A DNA stretch of 64,000 bases from Acidisoma sp965199065 (GCF_965199065.1 NZ_CBDAQN010000001.1:434001-498000); one strand, 5' to 3'; counted from the first letter of the stretch, positions 44,317-53,281 are shown. Notes: generated from the letters alone by a model not told the origin. Numbers and translations: made by a program.

Positions 44317-45182
44317 TCTACCCCGAGCCGCGATACCTGCCGGGCGGCGACCGCTACATTCTCGTCGAGTTCGGAAACGAGATGAACCTGGAACTGAACT
44401 TCATGGCCCAGGGCCTCGCTGCCGCCATCGTCGAGGCGCGAATCAAGGGCGTCATCGAAACCGCACCCTGCTTCGCATCCATGCTCGTGCACTACGAGCC
44501 GGAACTGATCGGCTTTGATGATCTCACCACCGAATTGGCCAGGCTGGTGGCGGGGCTGGGGCCGTCGGATGCCTTGGAGCTGGAAAGCCGGCTTTGGTAT
44601 TTCCCGGCAGTCTACCTTGACCCTTGGACACGCGCTTGCGTGGACGACTACATCGCGAAGATCGCGCCAAAGACGCTAGACCCGGAATTGATGGTTGAAC
44701 TCAACGGACTGCGCGATACGGATGAGTTCGTCCGCGTCCACTCCGGCACCGAATACTGGGTGGCGTCCCTGGGCTTCTGGCCCGGGTTGCCCTTCATGAT
44801 GGCGCTCGATCCGCGCGCCCGCATGACCGCGCCCAAATACAACCCGCCGCGCACCTGGACGCCCGGTGGCGCAATCGGCCTTGGCGGAGCCTCGACCGCG
44901 ATCTATCCGGAGGCGCTGCCCGGCGGCTACCAGATCTTCGCCCGCACGCCGGTGCCGATCTGGGATCGCACACAACGCTTCGCGGCGTTCGATGGCTCTA
45001 TCTGCCTGTTCCGGCCGGGCGATCGCGTGCGGTTCGTGCCGTGCTCGGTGGCCGAGTTCGAGGCGATCGAGCATGAGGTCGCGGACGGGACCTATCAATA
45101 CAACATGGTCGGCTACGGGAAGTTTTCCGTCGCCCTCTACAAAAGCTGGCAGGCATCGCTTGGCGCGGGGAGGGGGCCATGA
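44313..45182 (+). CDS. 5-oxoprolinase subunit B/KipI-like carboxyltransferase part
   Basis: 289 aa, ATG overlap with the carboxylase stop. Allophanate-hydrolase subunit 1 (AHS1) fold: RYLPGGDRYILVEFGNEMNL, VHYEPELIGF, and EYWVASLGFWPGLPFMMALD near residue 150. AHS1 and AHS2 form the carboxyltransferase of urea carboxylase and are PxpB and PxpC of the oxoprolinase. Longer than E. coli PxpB (218 aa), with an extra segment around residues 90-130. Confidence 0.86.
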   Translation: MIYPEPRYLPGGDRYILVEFGNEMNLELNFMAQGLAAAIVEARIKGVIETAPCFASMLVHYEPELIGFDDLTTELARLVAGLGPSDALELESRLWYFPAVYLDPWTRACVDDYIAKIAPKTLDPELMVELNGLRDTDEFVRVHSGTEYWVASLGFWPGLPFMMALDPRARMTAPKYNPPRTWTPGGAIGLGGASTAIYPEALPGGYQIFARTPVPIWDRTQRFAAFDGSICLFRPGDRVRFVPCSVAEFEAIEHEVADGTYQYNMVGYGKFSVALYKSWQASLGAGRGP

Positions 45183-46159
45183 GTTTCGCAGTCATCAAGC
45201 CGGGGCTGGAAACCTCGGTGCAGGATTGGCCCGGCCGCTACGGCTACTGGAACCAGGGCTTTCCACCCTCGGGGCCGATGGATAGCTGGTCCTTCCGCCT
45301 TGGCAATCTGCTCGTCGGCAATCCGGTGGGTGCGCCGGGGCTCGAATGTCAATACATGGGGCCGACCATCCGGTTCAATGAGCCTACAATCTTCGCCGTG
45401 ACCGGGGCGGACATGCAGCCGACGCTCGACGGGGCACCCGTGCCGCTGTGGGAAAGCGTGACGGCGCAACCCGGGCAGGTCCTTGCACTGACCTTCGCGA
45501 AGCTTGGCACCCGCGCCTACATCGCGGTGGCGGGCGCGATCGAGGTGGAGCCGTGGCTCGGCTCCCGCGCCACCTTCCACAAGGCGGGCATCGGCGGGAT
45601 GGGCGGATACGCGCTCAAGGCCGGCCAGACGGTGCCCACAGGCACGCCCGCGCCACAGGCGAATGCAGGGCGACAAGTCAAACCCGAAGCACGGCCCGCC
45701 ATCGTCACGGATCGCCGCTGGGAAATTGAAGTCGTTGCCGGCCCGAACGACGACTGGATCGACGCCGCTGGACACGGACGCTTCCTCTCGACAGACTGGA
45801 AGCTTTCCGGGAAATCAGATCGCACCGGTTTTCGTCTGGATGGTCCGGAGTGGAGCTTCACCGAGAAGGCGATCAACAAGGCGCCAGAGCATGGCTCCCT
45901 GCCGTCCAACATCATCGACCAGGGGTACCCGCTGGGAGCCATCAACCTCGCGGGGCAAACGCCTATTATTTTGGTGAATGACGGCCCCTCGATGGGTGGC
46001 TTCATCAACCCCTACACCGTGCCGCAAGCGGCCTTCTGGAAGCTGGCGCAATCAAAGCCGGGCGAAACCTACCGGTTCAAGTCCATCACGGTCGACGAGG
46101 CGCAGGCAATGGCGCGCAGCCTGAGCGCGCTCTGCACCGAAAGCTCGATCATCCTTTGA
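45179..46159 (+). CDS. 5-oxoprolinase subunit C/KipA-like, biotin-dependent carboxyltransferase
   Basis: 326 aa, ATG overlap with PxpB-like gene. AHS2 fold: VIKPGLETSVQDWPGRYGYW, PMDSWSFRLGNLLVGNPVGA, and GPNDDWI with SDRTGFRLDG later. Together with the preceding AHS1-type subunit it would move the carboxyl from biotin to the amide nitrogen. Gap of 16 bases to the carrier gene. Confidence 0.87.
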   Translation: MSFAVIKPGLETSVQDWPGRYGYWNQGFPPSGPMDSWSFRLGNLLVGNPVGAPGLECQYMGPTIRFNEPTIFAVTGADMQPTLDGAPVPLWESVTAQPGQVLALTFAKLGTRAYIAVAGAIEVEPWLGSRATFHKAGIGGMGGYALKAGQTVPTGTPAPQANAGRQVKPEARPAIVTDRRWEIEVVAGPNDDWIDAAGHGRFLSTDWKLSGKSDRTGFRLDGPEWSFTEKAINKAPEHGSLPSNIIDQGYPLGAINLAGQTPIILVNDGPSMGGFINPYTVPQAAFWKLAQSKPGETYRFKSITVDEAQAMARSLSALCTESSIIL

Positions 46160-46175
46160 GACGGAGACTCGACGA

Positions 46176-46394
46176 ATGGCTACTGAAATCCGCACACAGA
46201 CTGCCGGTAACGTTTGGAAGGTGCTTGTCCAGCCGGGTGATACCGTGGCCGAGGGCGACGTGCTCTTCATCATGGAGGTGATGAAGATGGAGGTGCCGCA
46301 TACCGCTCCCGTCGCCGGCACCGTCTCCGCTGTTCATATCGCCAATGATCAGGAGGGGCTGGACGCTGACGCCCCAGGCGTGGAGCTGGAATAA
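46176..46394 (+). CDS. Biotin carboxyl carrier protein, free-standing
   Basis: 72 aa: essentially one biotinyl domain. Biotinylation motif EVMKME with Lys37, preceded by VLVQPGDTVAEGDVLFI and followed by APVAGTVSAV. Good ribosome binding site (GAGACG). It lacks the N-terminal part of the fatty-acid-synthesis carrier, so it most likely serves the carboxylase encoded just upstream. Confidence 0.9.
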   Translation: MATEIRTQTAGNVWKVLVQPGDTVAEGDVLFIMEVMKMEVPHTAPVAGTVSAVHIANDQEGLDADAPGVELE

Positions 46395-46396
46395 AC

Positions 46397-47101
46397 GTGA
46401 GACGCATCATCGATCTCAGCCTGCTCATCGAAGACAACATGCCGACGCACAAGTTGTTTCAGCGGCCGGTCATCACCAAGCACCTGACGCATGAGAGCTC
46501 GTTGGGTCTCGGCCTGGGCGTGCCGGGAGACGCGATGACCTTCCAAACGAACTTCATCGCGACGCTTGATCATGTCGGTACGCATGTCGACGCATTCCGC
46601 CACGTCGGCCCGAACGGCGCCAGCATCGACGAAATGCCGCTTGATCTGTTCATGGGCAACGCGGTGTGCTTCGATCTCCGGCATATCCCGGACCTCGGCG
46701 ACATCACAGAGGCTGAGATGGAGACCGCGGAGGCGGCGTCGGGGGTGGCGGTCGATGGCCACATCGTGTTGCTGTGCACCGGCTTTCACGCGCGCACCTA
46801 TCCGGGGCTGGACTCCGTCTGGAGAAATCCGCAGCTGACGGTGGAGGCAACGCGCTGGCTGTACGCACGGGGCTCGCGCATGCATGGTGTCGAAGGGCCA
46901 TCAACCGACCGCCCAAGCGACAACCTGTTTCCTCAGCATCGGCTTTGCCGTGAACTCGGCATTAGCCATTGGGAGTGGCTGGTCAACCTGGAGCAGCTCG
47001 CCGGGATCGGCGAGTTCCAATTCTTCGGTGTGCCGTTGCGGATTGCCGGTGGTTCCGGTTCGCCCGTCCGGGCTTTCGCAATCGTGGATCGTGATGGGTA
47101 A
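46397..47101 (+). CDS. Cyclase family protein (kynurenine formamidase/isatin hydrolase type)
   Basis: 234 aa, GTG start three bases after the carrier stop. Zinc motif HVGTHVDAFRH (HxGTHxDxxxH) near residue 58 and RIIDLSLLIEDNMP at the start. Members hydrolyse amide or lactam-like bonds, for example N-formylkynurenine or isatin. In this operon it could open or deformylate an intermediate of the imported cyclic compound. A hairpin lies at 47115-47131 after the stop. Confidence 0.86.
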   Translation: MRRIIDLSLLIEDNMPTHKLFQRPVITKHLTHESSLGLGLGVPGDAMTFQTNFIATLDHVGTHVDAFRHVGPNGASIDEMPLDLFMGNAVCFDLRHIPDLGDITEAEMETAEAASGVAVDGHIVLLCTGFHARTYPGLDSVWRNPQLTVEATRWLYARGSRMHGVEGPSTDRPSDNLFPQHRLCRELGISHWEWLVNLEQLAGIGEFQFFGVPLRIAGGSGSPVRAFAIVDRDG

Positions 47102-47114
47102 CGAATCTCCAGAC

Positions 47115-47131
47115 TCTTTTTCCGAAAAAGA
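47115..47131 (+). repeat. Intergenic hairpin of the TTCTTTTT/AAAAAGAA type
   Basis: TCTTTTT-CCG-AAAAAGA, seven A-T-rich pairs and a three-base loop, between the cyclase and the signal-less binding protein. Related to the hairpins at 35260-35283 and 53355-53376. Could be a terminator on either strand or a dispersed repeat. Confidence 0.45.
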
Positions 47132-47164
47132 ACTTCTCGCTCTTGGCTTGCGACGATCGTTCCC

Positions 47165-48334
47165 ATGACGCGGCCGGTGTTGCGGGTGCTCGGGACGGCG
47201 GTCACGCTAAACGAGACCATCCGCGCGCGGGCTGAGGCCGATCTGGGCATCGACATTGAATTCACCATCCTGGATGGCGTCGCCGCACAACAGACGGCGG
47301 TGCGAAGTCCCGGCAGTTTTGATATCTACGATCATTGGTTTCACAGTCTTGACGTGGTGTGGTGGGCGGGCGTGCTGCAGCCCTTGAACACGCGGCGTAT
47401 CTACGACTGGGACCAGATCATCCATCGGGACCAGGCCCTGCGTATGACCGGACGGGCTGACCGCTCCGAAACCATGCCACTGTCGCGGCTCTACGTATCG
47501 CCGGACCGTCACCTGGGCATTCATCGTACTGAAGCGGTCACGGCGCTACCAGGCGTGTACAACGTCGATGCCTTCGGCTATCTCCCTGCCGCGATAGACG
47601 AGTTGATGAACGGAGAACCGGAAAGCTGGGGTTGGCTGCTCGACCCGCGCCTGGCTGGGAAGGTGGCACTTGTCGCTGATCCCACAATCGGGGCGACGGA
47701 AGCGGCGCTCGCGTTGAGCGCGCGGGGATTGGCGCAGTTCGAGGATCCGGCCGATCTCTCAATCAACGAGATCGACACGATGGTGCGCATCCTCATCCAG
47801 CGGAAAAAGGCCGGACACTTTCACACGCTGTGGCAATCCGTATCCGATGTCGTGCCGCTTATGCAGGCTGGAACCGTCGTGTTGGGCAGTCTATGGGCGT
47901 CGGCCCTTTCCTCGCTCTGGTCGCGGGGCGTCGATGTGCGTAATGCCGTGCCGGCAGAGGGCTACCGCGGCTGGCACGGCTGCATGGGCCTCTCGGTACG
48001 TGCCGAGGGTCGCGCCCTCGATGCAGCGTACGATTATCTAAATTGGTGGCTGTCAGGCTGGGCTGGCGCGCAGATGACACGCTACGGGCTGTATGTGTCG
48101 GCATCGGACAATGTGCGGCCGCATCTCTCGGAGGCCGAGTGGAGTTTCTGGTATGAGGGCAAACCCGCATCCGTTGCATTGCCGGGTCCGGACGGATCCC
48201 TTGTGATCGCGAAGGGCGCCGCGCGCAGCGGCGGATCCGTTCTGGACCGGATTTCCGCCATTGCGCTCTGGAACACGACGATGCGTGAGCATAACTATCT
48301 CGTCAGGCGCTGGAACCAGTTTCTGGAGAGCTGA
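47165..48334 (+). CDS. Substrate-binding protein paralogue without signal peptide
   Basis: 389 aa from ATG 47165. It aligns with the mature part of the Tat-exported binding protein at 37672: ISAIALWNTTMREHNYLVRR against AAHVAYWHQWPDQYDYLIQK, and AEGYRGWHGCMGL against KEGYRAWAIGPAM. The first residues (PVLRVLGTAVTLNETIRARA) match the start of the mature domain, and no ATG, GTG or TTG lies in frame upstream within 47101-47164. So no signal peptide is encoded, and it is predicted cytoplasmic. It may bind the substrate inside the cell, be exported another way, or have lost its leader. Confidence 0.85.
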   Translation: MTRPVLRVLGTAVTLNETIRARAEADLGIDIEFTILDGVAAQQTAVRSPGSFDIYDHWFHSLDVVWWAGVLQPLNTRRIYDWDQIIHRDQALRMTGRADRSETMPLSRLYVSPDRHLGIHRTEAVTALPGVYNVDAFGYLPAAIDELMNGEPESWGWLLDPRLAGKVALVADPTIGATEAALALSARGLAQFEDPADLSINEIDTMVRILIQRKKAGHFHTLWQSVSDVVPLMQAGTVVLGSLWASALSSLWSRGVDVRNAVPAEGYRGWHGCMGLSVRAEGRALDAAYDYLNWWLSGWAGAQMTRYGLYVSASDNVRPHLSEAEWSFWYEGKPASVALPGPDGSLVIAKGAARSGGSVLDRISAIALWNTTMREHNYLVRRWNQFLES

Positions 48335-48383
48335 GCTGGTTCGCTGCTCGGCACCGGCGATGATGACTGCCTCAGGGATCGTT

Positions 48384-48400
48384 TTGCACCAGATCGCTGC
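48384..48400 (+). promoter_or_regulatory. Possible NtrC-type enhancer site
   Basis: TTGCACCA followed by a weaker GCTGC half; the left half matches the NtrC consensus half TGCACCA. It lies about 113-130 bases upstream of the sigma-54 promoter, a usual distance. The right half is poor, so this is tentative. Confidence 0.35.
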
Positions 48401-48512
48401 CTGGAAAGAACCATGGGCAGTTATGAGGCAAAACCGTCCTGAAAAGCGTTCGATTTGCGCAGATGAAGCCGGATCAGAATGAGCACGCGCGTGTGGCCTG
48501 CTTGATTAGTGT

Positions 48513-48527
48513 TGGCATGACGCTTGC
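48513..48527 (+). promoter_or_regulatory. Sigma-54 promoter of the amide importer operon
   Basis: TGGCATGACGCTTGC fits the consensus TGGCACG-N4-TTGC with one transition; GG at 48514-48515 and GC at 48526-48527 are separated by exactly ten bases. Transcription would start near 48539, 70 bases before the ATG at 48609. Use of sigma-54 implies nitrogen control, which suits an amide/urea importer. Confidence 0.68.
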
Positions 48528-48608
48528 GTAGCGTAGGCTGAGCGACCGGCTGTTGTGGTCGGTTCGCAATCCGCTCCCGCATCTGCGCAATTATCCAGGA
48601 AGTACAGC

Positions 48609-49858
48609 ATGAACGGATCAACCGGCAGCCGCCGCTCGTTTTTGAAGATGGGGGCCGCCGTGGGCGGCGCCGCCCTGGCGACGCCCTTTATCGCCCGCCA
48701 CGGTCTTGCCGCCGAGCCCATCAAGGTCGGCTGCCTGCTCGACGAGTCCGGGGCGCTCGGCCTTAACGGCCAGCCCATGCTGCAGGCCTCGCAGTATGCG
48801 GTGAAGGTGATCAACGATGCAGGCGGGTTGCTCGGCCGACCGCTCCAGTTGATCAGCTACGATACGCAATCCAGCATGCAGCTCTACACCCAGTATGCCC
48901 AGCAGTTGGCGTTGAAGGATCAGGTCGCGGTCGTGCAGGGCGGCATCACCTCCGCCTCGCGCGAGGCGATCCGCCCGGTCTTCGACCGTTTCAAGACGCT
49001 CTATTTCTATAACACGCAATATGAGGGCGGCGTCTGCGACCGCGACATTTTCTGCACGGGGACGACACCCGCGCAGACGGTCAGCCATCTCGTGCCCTAC
49101 ACCATCCAGAACTGGGGCAAGAAGGCATACATCATCGCCGCCGACTACAATTACGGCCAGATCACCTCAAAGTGGATGACGAAATATACCCGCGAGGCCG
49201 GCGGAACCGTCGCGGAAATCGACTTCTTTCCGCTCGACGTGACCGACTTCTCCGCCGCCATCAGCAAGATCCAACAGGCGGGCCCGGCCGTCGTGCTTTC
49301 GGCGCTGGTCGCGCCAACCACCTCGGCTTCTACCGGCAGTGGGCCGCGGCAGGCATGAAGGGCAAGATCCCCATCGCCTCGACGACTTTCGGCCTGTCGA
49401 ACGAGCTGAATTCGATGGACCCCTCAATCACGGATGGCATCGTCACCGCCTTCGGCTGGTATCCGACCGTGAACACGCCGAGCACGACAGCGTTTCTGGC
49501 CGGCATGACGAAGATGTTCGGCCCCAACCTGCCGATGCTCAGCGAGCTGGATTCCGCCACCTACGAAGGCATGATGTTCTGGGCTGCGGGCGTGAAGAAG
49601 GCGGGAACGATCGCGCGTCTGCCGGTGATCAAGGCGCTGGAGAGCGGCATCACGATAACCGGCCCGTCGGGCACGGCGACGATGGATCCCGCAACCCATC
49701 ACGTCATCCACAACGCCTACCTCGCCAAAGCCAACGCGCGGAAGTGGGACATCATCCAGACCTTCCCGGCATCGCCACCGGCGGATACCGCCGCCGTGTG
49801 CAACCTGCTGAAGAACCCGCGCACCGACAAACAGTTCATCGTCGAGGTGAAGAGCTAG
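48609..49858 (+). pseudogene. Amide/urea-type ABC substrate-binding protein, one apparent frameshift
   Basis: About 416 aa when repaired. Tat signal RRSFLKMGAAVGGAALATPF. Mature part starts IKVGCLLDESGALGLNGQPM and has YNTQYEGGVCDRDIFCTGTT, as in the FmdD/AmiC/UrtA group of branched-chain-type binding proteins for short amides and urea. The frame breaks at 49310-49311: VVLSALV continues as GANHLGFYRQWAAAGMKGK in another frame if GTCGCGCC was GTCGGCGCC. The 3' part then runs intact to 49858. A missing G is the simplest cause; a real mutation would disable the importer. Confidence 0.88.
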
Positions 49859-49900
49859 GCAGCGCGGCGCTTCGCGCTCGACTTTTGGGGACGTAGTGGC

Positions 49901-50767
49901 ATGGACCTGACAGGCCTTCTTGGTTTCAACGTGCTGGTGGGGATCGGAACGCTTGCCTTGATCACGGTGGGACTCGGCGTGATCTACGGCATGATGAAGA
50001 TCATCAACCTGGCGCATGGTGAATTCATGATGCTGGGGGCCTACGCCACCTACGTCGCCACCACCCACGGCATCGATATCTGGATCGCAATGCTTGTGAT
50101 CTCGCCGCTCTTCGTCGGGCTCGTCGGGCTCGTCGTGGAGCGGACGCTCATCCGCTTCCTCTATGGCCGCATGATCGACACCATGCTCGCCACCTGGGGC
50201 CTCAGCCTCGGGTTGATCGGTCTCATGACGAGCATCTTCGGCAACGACCCGCGTGGTGTCTCGACACCGCTCCACAGCTTCGCGATCGGCCGGTACGATG
50301 CGAGCCTCTACGGAATCGTCATCATCCTGGCTGCCTGCGCCTCACTGGCCGGACTGTTCGCAATGCTGCGCATGACGCGCTTCGGCCTCATCGTGCGGGC
50401 CACGATGCAGAACCCGAACATGGCGGCGGCCCTGGGTGTCGCGCCGCCGCGCATCTACATGGCGACCTTCGCCCTCGGGGCCGCTTTCGCCGGCCTCGCG
50501 GGCGGTGTGCTGGCGCCCATCTCTGGCGTCTCGCCCGTGATGGGTGCGGCCTTTATCGCCAAGGCCTTCATCACGGTTCTCGGCGGCGGCGCGGCCATCG
50601 TCACCGGCACGACGCTCGCCTCGATCATCTTTGGCTTCATCAACGAGATCGTGTCGTTCAAGACAACGCCGGTCATCGGCGAGGTGGCGCTGCTGCTGGC
50701 CGCCGTCGTCATGATCCGCATCCTGCCGCAAGGCATCACCGGCCGCTTCCTGCGGCGCAGCCTGTGA
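49901..50767 (+). CDS. ABC transporter permease, amide/urea type (UrtB/LivH-like)
   Basis: 288 aa with eight hydrophobic segments. Family blocks: GVIYGMMKIINLAHGEFMML, TWGLSLGLIGLMTSIFG, MRMTRFGLIVRATMQNPNMA and VLGGGAAIVTGTTLASII. Inner-membrane half of a branched-chain/urea-type importer. GTGA overlap with the next permease. Confidence 0.9.
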   Translation: MDLTGLLGFNVLVGIGTLALITVGLGVIYGMMKIINLAHGEFMMLGAYATYVATTHGIDIWIAMLVISPLFVGLVGLVVERTLIRFLYGRMIDTMLATWGLSLGLIGLMTSIFGNDPRGVSTPLHSFAIGRYDASLYGIVIILAACASLAGLFAMLRMTRFGLIVRATMQNPNMAAALGVAPPRIYMATFALGAAFAGLAGGVLAPISGVSPVMGAAFIAKAFITVLGGGAAIVTGTTLASIIFGFINEIVSFKTTPVIGEVALLLAAVVMIRILPQGITGRFLRRSL

Positions 50768-51864
50768 GTGGCGCCATGAAAACGCTCAAGATCGCCCGGC
50801 CGCGACCTGCCGGCGGCGCCGTGGGTTTTGTCACGGTCGTCATACTCGGCATCGCGCTGCTGCTGGGGTTGCCTTATGTCTTCAGCACCTTCGGCCTGCT
50901 GCAGATGACGGTCTTCGCGGCGATGGCGATCTTCGCCCTCAGCCAAGGCTTCATCTGGGGCTTCGGCGGTATCCTCTGTTTCGGCCAATCGGCGTTTCTG
51001 GGGCTCGGCGGCTACGCCTACGCAGTCGCGGCGCTCAACATGACCGACACAACCGGCGCCGTCGCCCTCGCGATCCTCGTGCCGATGGTCTTCGCCGCGG
51101 GACTTGGCTACTTCATGTTCTATGGCCGGATCAGCGACGCCTATATCGGCGTCATCACGCTGACGGTCACCATCATCCTGTTCAACCTCATCAACTCGAC
51201 CTCCGGCGACATCTACCATATCGGTGCGGCCCCGCTCGGCGGGTTCAACGGAATCCCCTCTGTGCCGCCGATCAACATCCCCGGTGATCCGAACGATCAG
51301 CTCGACCCGACCGGCCTCTGGTACGCCGCGATGGGCGCGCTCATCCTCTGCTACGTGCTGCTGAAATGGGTGCTCAACACGCGATTCGGGCGCGTCGTCG
51401 TCGCCATCCGCGAGAACGAGACTCGATCCCAGCTGCTCGGCTATGACCCAAGGCTGTACAAGCTGCTGACCTTCGTCATCGGCGCCGGCATCGCCGGGCT
51501 TGCCGGTTGCCTCTACACCAACTGGGGCGCCTTCATCAGCCCGACCGTGTTCAACCTCACGATGTCGGCGCAAGTCATCATCTACGTTCTGGTCGGCGGC
51601 CTCGGGACGCTGATCGGGCCGATCCTTGGCGCAGTCGGCATCCAATACCTCATCGTGCTGGCCGGCGGGCAGCACATCATCGACCCGAACCTGCTGCTCG
51701 GCGTCGTGCTCGTCGCCTTCGTCCTGCTGGTGCCGCAGGGCGTCGTGCCGGTGATCCGCTCAGGGCTCGCCCGTCGTTTGGGCTTCCGGCGCACTCCCGC
51801 GGCTGCTCTCGCAACGGCGGACGCGCTGCCGCATTCCAGCGCCCAGCAGGAGCCCGGTCAATGA
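50764..51864 (+). CDS. ABC transporter permease, amide/urea type (UrtC/LivM-like)
   Basis: 366 aa from GTG 50764 (ATG 50776 is the alternative). Eight to ten membrane segments; conserved LSQGFIWGFGGILCFGQSAF and AIRENETRSQLLGYDPRLYK, and GGLGTLIGPILGAVG near the end. The last 40 residues are a soluble basic/Ala-rich tail. Stop overlaps the ATPase start (ATGA). Confidence 0.9.
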   Translation: MSGAMKTLKIARPRPAGGAVGFVTVVILGIALLLGLPYVFSTFGLLQMTVFAAMAIFALSQGFIWGFGGILCFGQSAFLGLGGYAYAVAALNMTDTTGAVALAILVPMVFAAGLGYFMFYGRISDAYIGVITLTVTIILFNLINSTSGDIYHIGAAPLGGFNGIPSVPPINIPGDPNDQLDPTGLWYAAMGALILCYVLLKWVLNTRFGRVVVAIRENETRSQLLGYDPRLYKLLTFVIGAGIAGLAGCLYTNWGAFISPTVFNLTMSAQVIIYVLVGGLGTLIGPILGAVGIQYLIVLAGGQHIIDPNLLLGVVLVAFVLLVPQGVVPVIRSGLARRLGFRRTPAAALATADALPHSSAQQEPGQ

Positions 51865-52580
51865 GCGTGCCTTTGCTGGAAGCACAGGGCGTGACGATGC
51901 GCTTCGGCGGCGTGAGCGCGGTGGCCGACGTCAACTTCGTCCTGGGCGAGGTGGAACTACGTTGCCTCATCGGCCCCAACGGCGCAGGCAAGAGCACCTT
52001 CTTCAAAATCCTCACTGGCCAACTCAGGCCGACCGAGGGCGTGATCCGGTTCCGAGGACAGGACATCACCGGCGCGCATCCGCATGTGATCGCGCGGCTC
52101 GGCGTCGGCATCAAGACGCAGGTGCCGAACGTTTTCAACGGCCTCACCGTGCGCGAAGGAATCGGCATCGCCGCCGGCCGCCGGAAGTCGATGAAGCGCG
52201 CGCGGCAGATCGTCGAGGAGACGATGGAACTGCTGCAGCTTACGCCGATCGCGGACATGCTGGTCGGCCAACTCGCCCATGGCCAGCGGCAATGGGTGGA
52301 GATCGCAACGGTGCTGGCGCAGGAGCCCGACCTCATCCTGCTCGATGAACCGGCTGCCGGCATGACGCATGAGGAGGTGCTGCGAACTTCGGAACTCATC
52401 CGGATGATCAATCAGAAGCAGGCGCTGGTGGTCGTGGAACACGACATGCAGTTCATCCGCATGATCGCCAAGACCGTGACCGTCTTCAACCGGGGGCGCA
52501 TCCTCATCGAGAACACCGTCGATGCCGTGCTCGCCGATCCCGAAGTGCGCGACGTCTACCTCGGAAAGCAAACCCACTGA
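51861..52580 (+). CDS. ABC transporter ATP-binding protein, amide/urea type (UrtD/LivG-like)
   Basis: 239 aa from ATG 51861. Walker A GPNGAGKSTFFKILTGQ, signature LAHGQRQWVEIATVLAQEPD, Walker B LILLDEPAAGMTHEE. The QLAHGQRQW variant of the signature and the KTQVPNVFNGLTVREG segment are typical of UrtD rather than LivG. TGATG coupling to the second ATPase. Confidence 0.92.
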   Translation: MSVPLLEAQGVTMRFGGVSAVADVNFVLGEVELRCLIGPNGAGKSTFFKILTGQLRPTEGVIRFRGQDITGAHPHVIARLGVGIKTQVPNVFNGLTVREGIGIAAGRRKSMKRARQIVEETMELLQLTPIADMLVGQLAHGQRQWVEIATVLAQEPDLILLDEPAAGMTHEEVLRTSELIRMINQKQALVVVEHDMQFIRMIAKTVTVFNRGRILIENTVDAVLADPEVRDVYLGKQTH

Positions 52581-53281
52581 TGCTGAACGTCACCGATCTT
52601 CGCTCCGGCTATGGCCGCATTCCCATCCTCGCGGGCATTACGCTCTCAGTGAGCGCGGGCGAGTTTGTCGGCATTCTCGGCCATAACGGCATGGGCAAGT
52701 CCACGCTGCTGCGCACGCTCATGGGTTATCTCCCGATGACCGGTGGCGAGATCACCTTCGAGGGGACGAACCTGCGCGGCCTGTCGCCCACGGCGCGGGC
52801 ACGCCTCGGCATCGGCTACGTGCCGCAGGGGCGCGAGATCTTTCCGAGCCTCAGCGTCTACGAGAACCTGCGCATGGGTTGCCTCATGGCAAAGGAGGAC
52901 GAGACAAAGACGATCAAGTCGATCCTGGCGGATTTTCCGCGGCTGGAGAGGCTGCTCGATCGTCCGGGCGGGGCGCTGTCCGGCGGTGAACAGCAATTGC
53001 TGGCGCTCGCGCGCTGCCTGTGCGGCGGGCCCAAGTTCATCCTGCTTGACGAGCCAACGGAAGGAATTCAGCCCTCCATCATCGAGGAGATGATCGAGAC
53101 CTTGCAGAAACTCGGGCAGCAGCGCTCGCTGACGATCCTGCTGGTGGAGCAGAACCTGAACTTCATCACGTCGCTGTCGCAGCGTGTGCTCATCCTGCAG
53201 AAGGGCATGATCATCCGCGAGGTGCCACCCAACGTCGCCAAAGATCGCGCGATGATGGAGGAATACGTCGGCATGGTCTGA
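52580..53281 (+). CDS. ABC transporter ATP-binding protein, amide/urea type (UrtE/LivF-like)
   Basis: 233 aa. Walker A GHNGMGKSTLLRTLMGYLP, GYVPQGREIFPSLSVYENLR, signature ALSGGEQQLLALARCL, Walker B FILLDEPTEGIQPSIIEEMI, all as in UrtE. The heterodimer with the preceding gene drives the importer. Last gene of the nitrogen operon; two hairpins follow. Confidence 0.92.
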   Translation: MLNVTDLRSGYGRIPILAGITLSVSAGEFVGILGHNGMGKSTLLRTLMGYLPMTGGEITFEGTNLRGLSPTARARLGIGYVPQGREIFPSLSVYENLRMGCLMAKEDETKTIKSILADFPRLERLLDRPGGALSGGEQQLLALARCLCGGPKFILLDEPTEGIQPSIIEEMIETLQKLGQQRSLTILLVEQNLNFITSLSQRVLILQKGMIIREVPPNVAKDRAMMEEYVGMV

